Below, piece after piece: positions 35,681 to 45,531 of a stretch of DNA of 64,000 bases (its first letter is position 1; each line of letters begins with the position of its first letter). The position numbers were made by a program, and so were the translations under genes. The notes beneath the pieces were generated by a model. It saw only the letters and a list, made by a program, of their open reading frames with translations. It made no database searches and was not told the origin of the DNA. The stretch is from Trebonia sp963836195 (GTDB lineage Bacteria > Actinomycetota > Actinomycetes > Streptosporangiales > Streptosporangiaceae), in contig CAWIIX010000002.1 in assembly GCA_963836195.1 (NCBI GenBank), positions 558,001 through 622,000 of the forward strand. The letters are read 5' to 3'.

Positions 35681-35791
35681 GTGACAGCTGATCGCAGATC
35701 ATCAGCCAGGGCACGCCGACTAGGTCGATCTGTGCGCTATCGTCATCCGGATCTGCCGACGTGAGTGAGTCTGTGCCTCGTGCCAGGTTGC

Positions 35792-36547
35792 TCAGATCGC
35801 GCGAACCTCGGCGAGCCGCCTGACTGCGAACTGGTCGGTGCCGCTGGGGTCCCAGCAGACGGCGGCTTCCCATGCGGCCCGCGCTTGCGCTGCGATGTCA
35901 TACGCGTCGTTGCCGAGGCCGGCGGCGTTGTGCGGCAGCGCCAGGTCGAGGTCGGGGACGTCGACGTGCGACTCGTCCCAGTCAATCATCGCGACGCGAT
36001 CGGCTGTCATGCGGATGTTGCCAGGGTTGGGGTCGCCGTGGACGACGCACGTCGTGCGGCCGGCGAGCCGCGCCCACGCAGCCCGGCACCGGGCAACACC
36101 CTCGGGCGGCATCGCGCCAAGGTTGACCCTGGTCCCGGTCTCGGCACGCAGGAGGTCGGTCGACGATCGCCAGTCCGGGCGCTGTGGCCAGCCCTGCGTC
36201 AGCCGATGCAGCTGGCGGAGTGTGTCGGCGACGCGACGCCAGTCGGCTTCGGTCTCGGGCGGTCCGCCCTCTACGTAGGTCATCACCACCAGACCGTCGG
36301 CGAAGTGCCGGCCGTCCGTGGTCGGGATCGGCACTGGCACCGACATCCCTTCACGGTGTAGATGTCGCAACAGGCCGGTCTCCCAGGCAAGATCAGCGTC
36401 GCTGCGCTGGCCGAGACGACCGATCGCGAGGTGCCCGTTGACACGCACGCTCTACACCCCGTTGACGCCAGCTCCGCCAGTGAGCCGTTCGCCGCGAACG
36501 ACGTCGCCACCCCACTGCCCGAGTGCCTCCCATCCCACCGGCCACAT
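35792..36547 (-). pseudogene. Aminoglycoside phosphotransferase-like gene with an in-frame amber codon
   Basis: The kinase-fold protein is complete except for a TAG at 36454-36452. Upstream of it the frame reads GWEALGQWGGDVVRGERL and TGGAGVNGV, then the stop, then SVRVNGHLAIGRLG. The family has Trp here (NGVWSVRVNG), so TGG to TAG is the simplest change. Downstream are the catalytic loop VVHGDPNPGNIRM (HGDxxxxN) and the metal Asp AMIDWDESH. Without the first about 32 residues (nucleotide loop) a GTG at 36448 could start a 218-residue truncated product. Likely start of the full gene is the ATG at 36547. Confidence 0.7.
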
Positions 36548-36737
36548 CTTCGCAGAGGGAAGGGTGGCGCTCGAGTGGACCTGCCACCTCGGCCCGGGCA
36601 GTATCGCCTGCGGCCCGGCGACCGTGGACCTGTTCCCCGGCCCCCTGCCCAGGGATGAGCGCAACCCAGACGCCCGGCATGTGCGTGACAGGTCGTGATC
36701 GACGGCAGGCCTTCGCCTCGCTTCCGGCCGCAACGGG

Positions 36738-37418
36738 TCAGCGACTTCGCGGTGGAGCCGGACCGCCCGAGACAGGCGCCGCGTTCAGGGATCCGTCCTC
36801 GAGCTGGATCCCGAGGCCGCCGATCGCTGACGCGAGGCCCTGGTAGTGCCCGATGAGCAGGCATGCCTCGATCATCTCGCGTTCGGTCAGCGTCTGGCGC
36901 GCGGCCTGCCACGTGTCGTCGGACAGGGCCTGCCGTGCGAGCACATCGTCGGTGATGGCGATGAGGACCCGCCGGCGCTCGGAGAGATCAGCGGCCGGCG
37001 GCACGCCTGCCGCAGCCGCGATCTCCTCAGGGCGCAGCCCGGCGCGGAGGGCGAGCGGCACGTGGTGCCACCACTCGTAGGCCGCTCCGCACTGCCAGGC
37101 CACCCGCAAGATCAAAAGCTCGGCGTCGCGCCGCGGCAGCGTGCCGAATGGCATCAGACGGGCGGAGTAGAACAGCCACGCGCGGAACAGTCGCGGGTGC
37201 CGGCCCAAAGTGGTGAAGATCGTCAGTGGCTCCGTCCCGGTGAGGCGGCCGCTCACCAACGCCACGATCCGTGCCAGCGGCCGCAGCTTACGCAGAGATG
37301 CCGGAGGCACGCGGGGGGCCCGGCTCACCGGGGGCAGCAGCGCCTGCAGGCGCGCGGCTGCCGGATCGGTGTCAACGCGCATCCGGCTCACCCGCGGTAG
37401 AGCCATCCAATGTGCCAT
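36738..37418 (-). CDS. Carboxymuconolactone decarboxylase-family protein
   Basis: A 226-residue CMD/AhpD-fold protein. The core motif is LPRRDAELLILRVAWQCGAA followed by YEWWHHVPLALRAGL (the C..EW..H pattern), and the last helix is REMIEACLLIGHYQGLA. Homologues are 4-carboxymuconolactone decarboxylases or peroxidase-like proteins. The single Cys rather than CxxC argues against a peroxiredoxin reductase role. Stands alone on the minus strand. Confidence 0.85.
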   Translation of the reverse strand: MAHWMALPRVSRMRVDTDPAAARLQALLPPVSRAPRVPPASLRKLRPLARIVALVSGRLTGTEPLTIFTTLGRHPRLFRAWLFYSARLMPFGTLPRRDAELLILRVAWQCGAAYEWWHHVPLALRAGLRPEEIAAAAGVPPAADLSERRRVLIAITDDVLARQALSDDTWQAARQTLTEREMIEACLLIGHYQGLASAIGGLGIQLEDGSLNAAPVSGGPAPPRSR

Positions 37419-37479
37419 GTTTCATGACACTCCCCGCCCGGTCCTCGGGGACACCCTCCAAAGACCCTGGCCCCCGGGA

Positions 37480-37941
37480 CCTACGTCCCAGACAACCTCG
37501 ACGGCGCGAGCCGACGCTCGGCGTCGTCAGAGCCTCCGCGAGCCACGTCACCCTGGTCATCACGCGCAAGGGCGGCAAGGTAGTCACCATCCCACTGGCC
37601 CCGCGCACCGCCAGGGCGATCGACCTGGCGGTCGGCGAGGGCACCGACGGCCGCTGTTCACCGCCGCGGACGGGCGGCGGCTGGACCGGCACGGCGCCGC
37701 CCGGATCGTCCGCCGGGTCACCCGGCGCGCCGGGATCGCCAAGCAAGTCGGCCCGCACACGCTGAGACACGCGTTCATCACCGCCGCCAGTTTCGACGCC
37801 GGGGTCCCGCTCCGCGACGTGCAGGAGGCCGCCTCCCTCGCCGACCCGCGCACCACGATGCGCTACGACCGGGCGCGAACCAGCCTGGACCGGCACGCTA
37901 CCTATATCGTCGCCACCTACGTAGCCGGGGCAGCGAGGTAG
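37480..37941 (+). pseudogene. Tyrosine recombinase/integrase relic (C-terminal half, frameshifted)
   Basis: One frame reads LVITRKGGKVVTIPLAPRTA. After a missing base near 37650 the next frame reads PLFTAADGRRLDRHGAARI, then GPHTLRHAFITAA (HxLRH box), DPRTTMRYDRA (nucleophile Tyr) and a stop at 37941. The N-terminal core-binding domain and first catalytic Arg are absent. The third-box His (usually SHADP) is Leu (SLADP). It is therefore dead, but it shows that this junction, 950 bases before the giant operon, once carried a mobile element. Confidence 0.75.
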
Positions 37942-37952
37942 CGCCCGGAAGG

Positions 37953-37981
37953 CAGTCTGGCCGCCGACGGCGGCCAGACTG
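37953..37981. terminator. Strong hairpin after the recombinase relic
   Basis: A perfect 13-bp stem CAGTCTGGCCGCC / GGCGGCCAGACTG with a 3-base loop (GAC). There is no T-tract. It starts 12 bases after the recombinase stop. Confidence 0.55.
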
Positions 37982-38352
37982 ACCGCGGGCCAGGAACCTC
38001 GCTTGGATGACTACCGCACGTGGCCACCGGTAACGATCGCGAACCTGCCGATATGGCACAAACCCCGCCGCACGGCAGCGACGGTCCGCGACATGCAGAT
38101 CAGGGTGATCTGTACGCCAGTTTCTCCGTCGGCAGCGCCGACCCGACTCCCGCTCATGCCGAAATGAGCGCGTTGCCAGTACGCATGTTTATTCACAGGT
38201 CGGCATGATCACTCGTGGGCATATCGGCCCTAACCGCAATCTCGCGCGATTGTGTCCAGCATTATCTTAAATACTGATCAGGCTAGATCGCCGACTACGC
38301 GCTGCCGAGGGAAGGATCCGCGACGCTAAAACTCGTATTCAGATCATTCGGT

Positions 38353-38680
38353 TTATATGGCTCGGGCTCCTCCTCGCCCGAGGCCTCGGGCGAGGAGGAG
38401 CCCGAGCCGCTCTGCGAAGGCGGATTGGGCGTCAGCAATGGCCTCTGGGCATTCGGTCATTTGCTGATCGATCGTTGCGTCGACTGCGTACCTGATGTGC
38501 AGTCGTTGGCCGTCCACGCCCACAGTGACTGACGTGCCGCGGGCGGATCCGGCGGCACGTCCGTGATTTGTCCTGAAGCCGGAAGTCGAGAGCTCGGTCG
38601 ATCATGTCGGAGTCGACGGGGTACGAGGGCTCATCATCTTCACTAGGGTCGATCGCCAGGTACGACAGCTGGACGTTCAT
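38353..38680 (-). pseudogene. Degraded or frameshifted small hypothetical gene
   Basis: From an ATG at 38680 one frame reads MNVQLSYLAIDPSEDDEP through DSDMIDRALDFRL. Near 38580 the coding pattern moves to another frame: GTSVTVGVDGQRLHIRYAVD, then ECPEAIADAQSAFAERLG, ending TAA at 38353. Together about 105 residues. I do not recognise the family. The 3' end is part of the perfect palindrome below. The rest of 37942-38894 shows no other gene. Confidence 0.4.
38359..38408. repeat. Perfect 50-bp palindrome
   Basis: Arms of 25 bases (38359-38383 and 38384-38408) are exact reverse complements with no spacer; the centre is CGAGG|CCTCG. It lies at the 3' end of the degraded minus-strand gene and about 490 bases before the giant operon. 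As RNA it would fold to an exceptionally strong hairpin from either strand. Confidence 0.85.
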
Positions 38681-38894
38681 GGTAACTGTGCTAACTGCCA
38701 GGCCTCCCGGTACGCGTCCTTCGATCGTGATACCAGCACGTTGCTCGGCCGCGCTTGCGCGCCGCGAGGTGGTGTGTGACGACGCGACATAGAGAAGTGC
38801 GGTGGTGGCGAACGCAATGATGTGAGGAGTTCCCGACGTTGGACGAGCCGGGCTCTTGACGCGCTCTGCCAACAGATGGAAGATCAGTGGCATA

Positions 38895-41800
38895 GTGCGG
38901 GCGGTGGGCCATGGTGTTGTTCATTACTTTAATTGGCGATTAGGCGTGCAAGCCACCGGCGTTCCGCGGGTGGATCCGGGTGCGGAGGGCATTCATCTCC
39001 TCTGGACCTGGCCTGACGTGCTGCCGTTGTCCATCGGCGGGTATGACATCCAGCGTCTGCCGGCCCGGGAGCAGCGCTGGCGGGTGCAGTGCGAGGACAT
39101 CACCTACCCAATCATCGAGTACCTTTTCGGGCGCGGAGAGTACCCGGCGCCGCTCGGACCGCTGCGGTTGCGGGCCGGTATGCGGATCGCCGCGATTACC
39201 GACCAGTCGCTGTACCCGCCGCCAGGGCACTCACAGCCTCTCGGCGAAAACCACAGCCAAGAAAACCAAATCCAAGCCGCCCTGACCGACATGCTGGCCA
39301 GCTCGCCGGTATCGCCGAGCACGGTCGCCGCCGAGTTCGACATGTTCATCCAGGAGCTCACCACCCCGGCCGAGCAGGCGTCGGTCGAGGTCGGCGCCGA
39401 GTTCATGATCGCGATGGCGATGAGCCAGGGCAAGGTAACCAAGGTCGTGCCGGCCTTCGGCTGGCCGCTGAACGTGCTGCTGCGGGCGCCCTCGATCGAC
39501 ACGATCGTGGTGTACGTGATCCGTCCGGTTGAGCTGCGCATCTGCGTGTATGAGCGGCCGGCCGAGAAGGGACCCGATCCAGTCTGGGCGTCGGCGCCGT
39601 ACATCGCGAAGGGACTCACGCTCCCCATCCACCAGTCTGATCCAACCCTGGCCAATCCGGCCCAGGAATACGCCAAGGCAGCAGGCAGGCTGATGACCGG
39701 CGAAACGCTGAGCCACCAGGACTTCGCCAAGCTCACCGCGGCGCTGCGGAACCCGGCGGCGGGTTCTGCGCTCGGGCGTAGCGGCGAGCGCATCGTGCTG
39801 GTGCGGGCGGATGATACCCAGGGCTATGAGGAGCTGCCGTTCGACACCCAGCTGGCCGGCCTCGCGCTGCATCCGAAGGCGCGCCGGGTGCTCGGTTTCG
39901 GGTTCCGCGACCACACCGGGCTGGTGTCCGGCGAAAGCTACATGTACCGGATCACCGGTCGGTTCCGAGCGCAAGACCTGACCGACACGATCTACGACGT
40001 GCACCGGGTCCCGGCCACCACCATGGTGCCGGCCGCGTGCTCAATCGGCGACCTCGGCCTGCGGTTCCAGACCCCGGTGCAGGTGGTGCTGGCCCCGGCC
40101 CCGTCCGCGACCGCGTTGCACGCCGCCAGCAGGCGCGGGATCAGGATCGACACCACCGGCTACGACCCGTCCTGGTTCCTGCCGTCGCTCGATTCGTGGA
40201 GCGCGATCATCGACCTGCCGCGACCGGTCACCGCGGTGGTGCTGGAGGTGGCACAAGGACACACCTTCACCTACGCGGGTGGCCTGCCCTGGGCATGGAC
40301 AATCACCGCTCCGGCCCCGCTACCGCCGGGGCCGGTGGTATCGCTGACGTTCGCCGAACCGGTTAGCCAGCTGCGGCTGGCAGGCACCGGGACGTTGTTC
40401 GCGGTGCGGCTGCCCTCCGGTCATACCGGAGTCCGCGAGGTGTACGCGTACACCGGCCCGGTCCGGTACGCGGCCGAGCCGCTCCCGTCGCGGCCGGTCA
40501 TCCTGACCGCCTACAACCTGCAGCAACCGGCCACCGCAATCACCGGTCCGATCGACGAGTCAACGCCGATCGCACCGCGCCCGGCCGGCCTGCGACTCAA
40601 CTGGCTGCCGCCGGCCGCCGGCGGCCTGGGTATCTGGCCACCCGGCCTGGACGCCGGACCGCCGCTCGACGCGCTCGCCTACAAGATCCAGCATCGTGAC
40701 GTCACGCCGCCGGCCACGTTCGGGCCGTGGCAGCCGATCGCCGGTGACGACAACCTGACGGTCGGCTCCCGGGACGACACCGCGCCGTCGGTGCGGCTGG
40801 AATCCGGCTGTGACCTAGATGCGCTGTTCCCGGCGGTCCGGCCGCGATCGTCGGGGGCAGGCTATGCGCTGCACCTGAGCGACGTGCTCGGCGAAACCGA
40901 CCCGTCCACCGGCCAGGTGCTTCGAGAGCAGGAGCCGCTGGGTTCATACCATCAGTACGAGATCGAGTCGATGGACGCGGTCGGCCGCGTTAGCGCGACC
41001 TCGACGCTGTCGAACATCGTCCGGCTGGAAAAACACATTCCGCCGCCGCTGCCCGTCGGTCCGCAACCCGAACCGCCGCTGGACGGCGGCGGGCACCTCA
41101 CCGCCCCGCCCGGACCGCGGGCCCGGGCGATCGTCGCCGGTGCGCCCGGGCTCACCGCGGCCGACATCACGCTGCTCGGCGCGCATCAGAACGCGATCTT
41201 GCTGGAGTGGGGCTGGCGGCAGGCCGAACGCGACCTAGATCCAACCACGGCGGAGTTCCGGGTCTACTCCACGGTCCCGCCCGACGTTGTCGAGGGTGCG
41301 ATCACCGCCGTCACGTCGGCCCCGCCGGACTGGCAGCTATCGCTGACCACCAGCCTGCCGCTGGTGGCGGACGAACTGGCCGGGCAATGGATCACCAGCA
41401 ACGGGAACCCGTTCCAGGTGCTGCACAACGACGCCGGGACTACCCCGACCATGCTGGTCCAGCCGTCCGCGGCTCAGCCAGCCGTGCAGCCCGTGCCCAG
41501 TCCGGTGACGTTCGGGCGGCCGCTCGCGCCGGCGCATCAGCGGCCTGGCGGCTGGGACCAGCGTGTCGCGGTGTATCCGCTGACCGCCGCCGACACCTAC
41601 CGGCACGTGTTCTACGACTTGCTGAACCTGAGCCCCGCACATCCGCGCGACTCACTCTGGGTCGGAGTGTCGGCCGCCGACGCCCAGCCGTATGTACCGG
41701 ATGAGCGAACCACCGGCCAGAACTCGAACCGGCCGGGGAACGAGAGCGGGATCGTGGTCTGCGCGGTCGTGGCCAGGTACATCGGCCAGCCAGAGTTCAG

Positions 41801-42736
41801 CGTGCCGCCGCCGCTCGGGGACGTGCCAGAAATCGTCACCGACGAGCCGACCGGGCGGCAGGTGCTGGTCTCGCTCGACCTGGTAACGCTGCTCAATAAC
41901 GCGCTAGCGGCCGGTACGCTGTGCGTGCTGGAGCGTTGTTCTGCGGACGACATCCTGTCCCGGACCTCAGTAGCCAACGGACAGGTGGTGCTGACCGACC
42001 CGGACGGCACGGCCGAAGTGATCGTGTTCGCCAACCCGGGGGATGAGGCGGCGGTCATCGCGACGCTGGACTCCGCCAGTCCGCAGTCGCTGCCGGACAA
42101 ATACCTGCTGCACCTGGTGGCCGGCGCGGCGACCCGAGCGTGTTCTTCACCCGGCTCACCGCGGACATCCAGCCGGCCGGCCCGGTGGATGACCGGCTGG
42201 CGCCCAAGCCCGGGCGTTACGTCTATTTCGTCCGGGCCGCCGACGCACTTGGGCACGTCTCGGCGGGCGGCGCGATATTGCCGGTCATCGTACGGGTCCC
42301 GTCGACCGCGGGAGCGGCGACACCACTAAAACGCACTCTGACGACTACCGATACGGCCGTCACGCTGACCGTCGCGATCACCGGTCAAGACCCCGACACG
42401 ACGACGGCGCTGCTGTTCGCCGCGATCGCCTCGGCGGGGGCGGACCCTCCGGTGCAAGGGGAGGCCGAGCTGCTGCGCATCCCCAACCGGCGGGACCTGT
42501 ACCCGGACGATGGCCTGCGCCTGCAGCTGTCCGACGGCACCCTGCTCGCGCCCGCCGTGGTGAAGAACCTCGCCGACGCCGACGTGACGGTCGAGGCCGA
42601 CGGGACCCGGGTGGCCGCCCTCATGACCGCCGCGGCTAAGGGCTCCTGGGTCAGCCTGTGGTGTTACGGACTGACCCGCGACGGGTTGCCGTCGTACGCA
42701 TGCGGCCCATTCGGGACAGGAGTCCGAGCACCATGA
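38895..42736 (+). CDS. Giant-operon gene A: large Ig/FN3-like protein of unknown function (apparent frameshift near 42127)
   Basis: I do not recognise the family. The start is probably the GTG at 38895 (VRAVGHGVVHYFNW); a TTG-initiated extension to 38856 exists. The frame runs to 42329, but coding character switches near 42127: LLHLVAGA continues in another frame as GDPSVFFTRLTADIQP and ends at 42736. Adding one base gives about 1,280 residues. It has a globular N-terminal half, then FN3/Ig-like modules with typical ends (YHQYEIESMDAVGRVSATS; RYVYFVRAADALGHVS) and a final beta-sandwich. There is no signal peptide or membrane segment. Its TGA overlaps gene B's ATG (ATGA), so the three genes are translated together. 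Confidence 0.72.
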
Positions 42737-45531
42737 CTACGTTCGCGACCCCGGTCCCCGGCGGCACCGCGCTGACCCGCGTCACGCCTGCCGCTCCCGC
42801 CCCCGGCCTGCGCTTCAACAAAGATCCGCTGATGTGGATCGGCGTCCCGAACGCGACCGTCATCACCGCGTTTGCGACCGGCGCGATCGCCCGCGGCCAA
42901 GGCGCGAACAACGGCATCCCATCTGACCCCAACGCCGCGTGGACCCTGTTCCAGCTTTCGCCGCTGCCGCAGATGAACTCGGCCGCGTTCAAGCTGATCC
43001 CCGGCGGCCTCCCAGTGCAACTGGTACTCATTCCAGGCACGGCAGGCCCGGTCCCCGCCGCCGACGATTGCCTGGTCGCCGGGCAGCCGCTGACCACCGC
43101 CCCGGCCGGCGGCGCGTTCCTCGCCTTCGCGTTCCAGGACCGGCTGTGCCGCGACCCGCTCACCGCCGCCGAGGCGATCGCCGCCAGCGGCGCCTGCGAC
43201 GCGAACTGGGCTCAGTTCAGCCAAGGCCTCGCCGCCCTGCCGAACGCCCGTAACCTGCGCATTCTCGATCACCGTGGTGCCCCGGTCAGCGGTGGCAACG
43301 TCGCGGTCTCCATCGATGGCGGCGCGGCTGCTGCGGTAACCCCCGACGATGGCGACACCGGCATCGCGGTCCCCGCCGCGTCGCAGGCCACGGTCGGCTT
43401 CACCGCCGGAGCACACCCCATCGTGGCCGGTGGCGACGACGACACGGGCGCGTTCGAAGCCGGGTTGCAGCTCTCCATTGGAAAACGGATGGCCCAGGTG
43501 CTGGACGCCGCCGCGTGGCTAGCTGCTCCCGACCCGGGCGTCAACGTGCGGCGCTGGCGCCAGGACAGCCTGATCGAGCCCATCCAGGAAGGAAACCCGT
43601 ACTTTGCCGCACTCGTAACCGATCTCCGCAAGGCGAAACCAGGCGGCAAGGCCCAACTGGCCGGCTGGGCGTTTGTCAAGGGCAGCCAGAACGACGACAC
43701 GGTCGACTGGCCGCTGATACCCGGCGACGCCAGTACCACACTGCTGAACCTGATCGGCGAACTCCGCGCCGACCACGTGGAACTGCGAATGCTGGTCAAC
43801 CAGTTCCTTCAGTTCGACAGTCCGACCCTGGACGACTTCCCCCAGCTGACCCCGCTCCTGTTCGCCTACTTCGCCTCGCTCAGCCCGCTGCAGGCTTTGC
43901 TGAAGGTCCAGACCGACCCGGCCGGCTACGTCATCGGGTTCCTCGCGATCGCCGCACTGACGGCCGTCCTGGCGTCCAGCGTCACCCTCGACCTCATCAA
44001 GAAAGTCGCCGAGTACTCCAAGCCGCTCATGGACGCGCTGCACGCGATCGACCCGACGATCGCCACCTGGACGCCGTACGATGCCGCCTTCGCCGACAAC
44101 CCGCTCGTCCTGCCGCCGCCGTTCAAGGTCCTCGTGAACACCATCGACGACATCAGCCACCTCGGCGTCTACCACCAGAAATACGTCACGATCCAGCGCG
44201 CGGACGGCAGCTACGTCGCGTATCTCGGGGGTATCGACATCAACAGCGACCGCCCGGATACCACTATCCACCGGGCGGTGCACCCGTTCCACGACGTGCA
44301 GGTGAAGATCACCGGTCCGGCCGTCATCGACGTGATCAAGTCGTATGCAGAACGTGCGAAACGCCACAACGCACCCATCGCGATTCCGGTCGACAACGTG
44401 GGCCCGATCGCGCCGGCCGGCTCCCATCTGGTGCAGATCGCCCGTACCTACTTCACCCCCGGCCCGGGCAGCGCGACGAAACCGCTCACGTTCGCGCCCA
44501 ACGGCGAGACCACCTCGGTCCGCACCATCAAGGACGCGATCGGGCAGGCCAGGGACTTCATCTACATCGAGGACCAGTACTTCACCCCGCCCGACGACTA
44601 CGTGCACGCGCTGATCAACGCGGCCAGCTCGACCGCGAAAGCGCTGATGATCACGGTGCCGTACCAGACCGATCAGCCGTACGGCGGCCGGCGGCGCGCC
44701 GACGTGCTGAACGCGTTGCAGACCGCGTGGGGTGGCCGGTTCTATGCCGGCACGCCGTTGCGTCGCTTCTTGCACGAGGTGCCCGGCCTGACCACCAACC
44801 TGGGCCGGATGCGGCTCGCGAACGCGCTGACGGCGGGCGCCAGCCAGTGCGACCTGACGCCGCTCTCGCATATCCCGCCCCCGCCGTTCTGGGCGTTCGT
44901 CGGCAACGAGCTCCTGCTGGTGCACGCGACGCTGGGCGCGCCATCCGGCAGTTCGACCCAGACGGTGGAGATCGTCCGCGCCACCCCCGGTACCTGGGGC
45001 GCGGACCCGGTCGCGCACCCGGCCGGCACCCCGGTGCTCGCCGTCCAGATCCCCGGCATCTACGTGCACGCCAAGGTGATGATCGTGGACGACATCTTCC
45101 TGTTCGCCGGCTCGTCGAACATCAACCGGCGCGGGCTGTACCACGACGGTGAGATGAACTCGTTCACGATCCCGCAGCACCTGCGCGGCGACCCGGCCAA
45201 CCCCGCGCGGCTGCTGCGCTCCAGGCTGATGGCCGAGCACGCCGGGTTGTCGCCGGAGATGGGCCAGTCGCTGTTCGCCGACCCGCTGTCGGCCATCGAG
45301 TACTTTACCCAGCGTTCGTGGTATCAGGGCGCGCCACGGCAGCCGCTGGGCTTCTTCGGCTCGCTGCCGCCCGACGTGTCGCTCGGCACCAGCGACTCTC
45401 TCGGCGGCTGGCTGCTCGGGGTGCTGATCGGGATTCTGCGGGAGGCGGCGGTGCACGAGGTGTGGCCGCTGCTCGTCGACCCCACGACGTCGCTGGACAC
45501 CGGGACGAATAAGGGGCCTGAGTTCCCATGA
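42733..45531 (+). CDS. Giant-operon gene B: phospholipase D-like protein with two HKD motifs
   Basis: A 932-residue protein. An N-terminal region of about 250 residues is beta-rich and unassigned, followed by two PLD-like halves. HKD 1 is YHQKYVTIQ with His481 and Lys483 but Gln488 in place of Asp, followed by GGIDINSDR. HKD 2 is complete: HAKVMIVDD with His779, Lys781 and Asp786, followed by AGSSNINRRG. PLD-family enzymes hydrolyse or transfer phosphodiesters in lipids or nucleic acids with the two His residues. A hydrophobic stretch at about 400-420 (VIGFLAIAALTAVLASS) could bind membrane. No signal peptide. Start and stop both overlap neighbours as ATGA. Confidence 0.83.
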   Translation: MTTFATPVPGGTALTRVTPAAPAPGLRFNKDPLMWIGVPNATVITAFATGAIARGQGANNGIPSDPNAAWTLFQLSPLPQMNSAAFKLIPGGLPVQLVLIPGTAGPVPAADDCLVAGQPLTTAPAGGAFLAFAFQDRLCRDPLTAAEAIAASGACDANWAQFSQGLAALPNARNLRILDHRGAPVSGGNVAVSIDGGAAAAVTPDDGDTGIAVPAASQATVGFTAGAHPIVAGGDDDTGAFEAGLQLSIGKRMAQVLDAAAWLAAPDPGVNVRRWRQDSLIEPIQEGNPYFAALVTDLRKAKPGGKAQLAGWAFVKGSQNDDTVDWPLIPGDASTTLLNLIGELRADHVELRMLVNQFLQFDSPTLDDFPQLTPLLFAYFASLSPLQALLKVQTDPAGYVIGFLAIAALTAVLASSVTLDLIKKVAEYSKPLMDALHAIDPTIATWTPYDAAFADNPLVLPPPFKVLVNTIDDISHLGVYHQKYVTIQRADGSYVAYLGGIDINSDRPDTTIHRAVHPFHDVQVKITGPAVIDVIKSYAERAKRHNAPIAIPVDNVGPIAPAGSHLVQIARTYFTPGPGSATKPLTFAPNGETTSVRTIKDAIGQARDFIYIEDQYFTPPDDYVHALINAASSTAKALMITVPYQTDQPYGGRRRADVLNALQTAWGGRFYAGTPLRRFLHEVPGLTTNLGRMRLANALTAGASQCDLTPLSHIPPPPFWAFVGNELLLVHATLGAPSGSSTQTVEIVRATPGTWGADPVAHPAGTPVLAVQIPGIYVHAKVMIVDDIFLFAGSSNINRRGLYHDGEMNSFTIPQHLRGDPANPARLLRSRLMAEHAGLSPEMGQSLFADPLSAIEYFTQRSWYQGAPRQPLGFFGSLPPDVSLGTSDSLGGWLLGVLIGILREAAVHEVWPLLVDPTTSLDTGTNKGPEFP

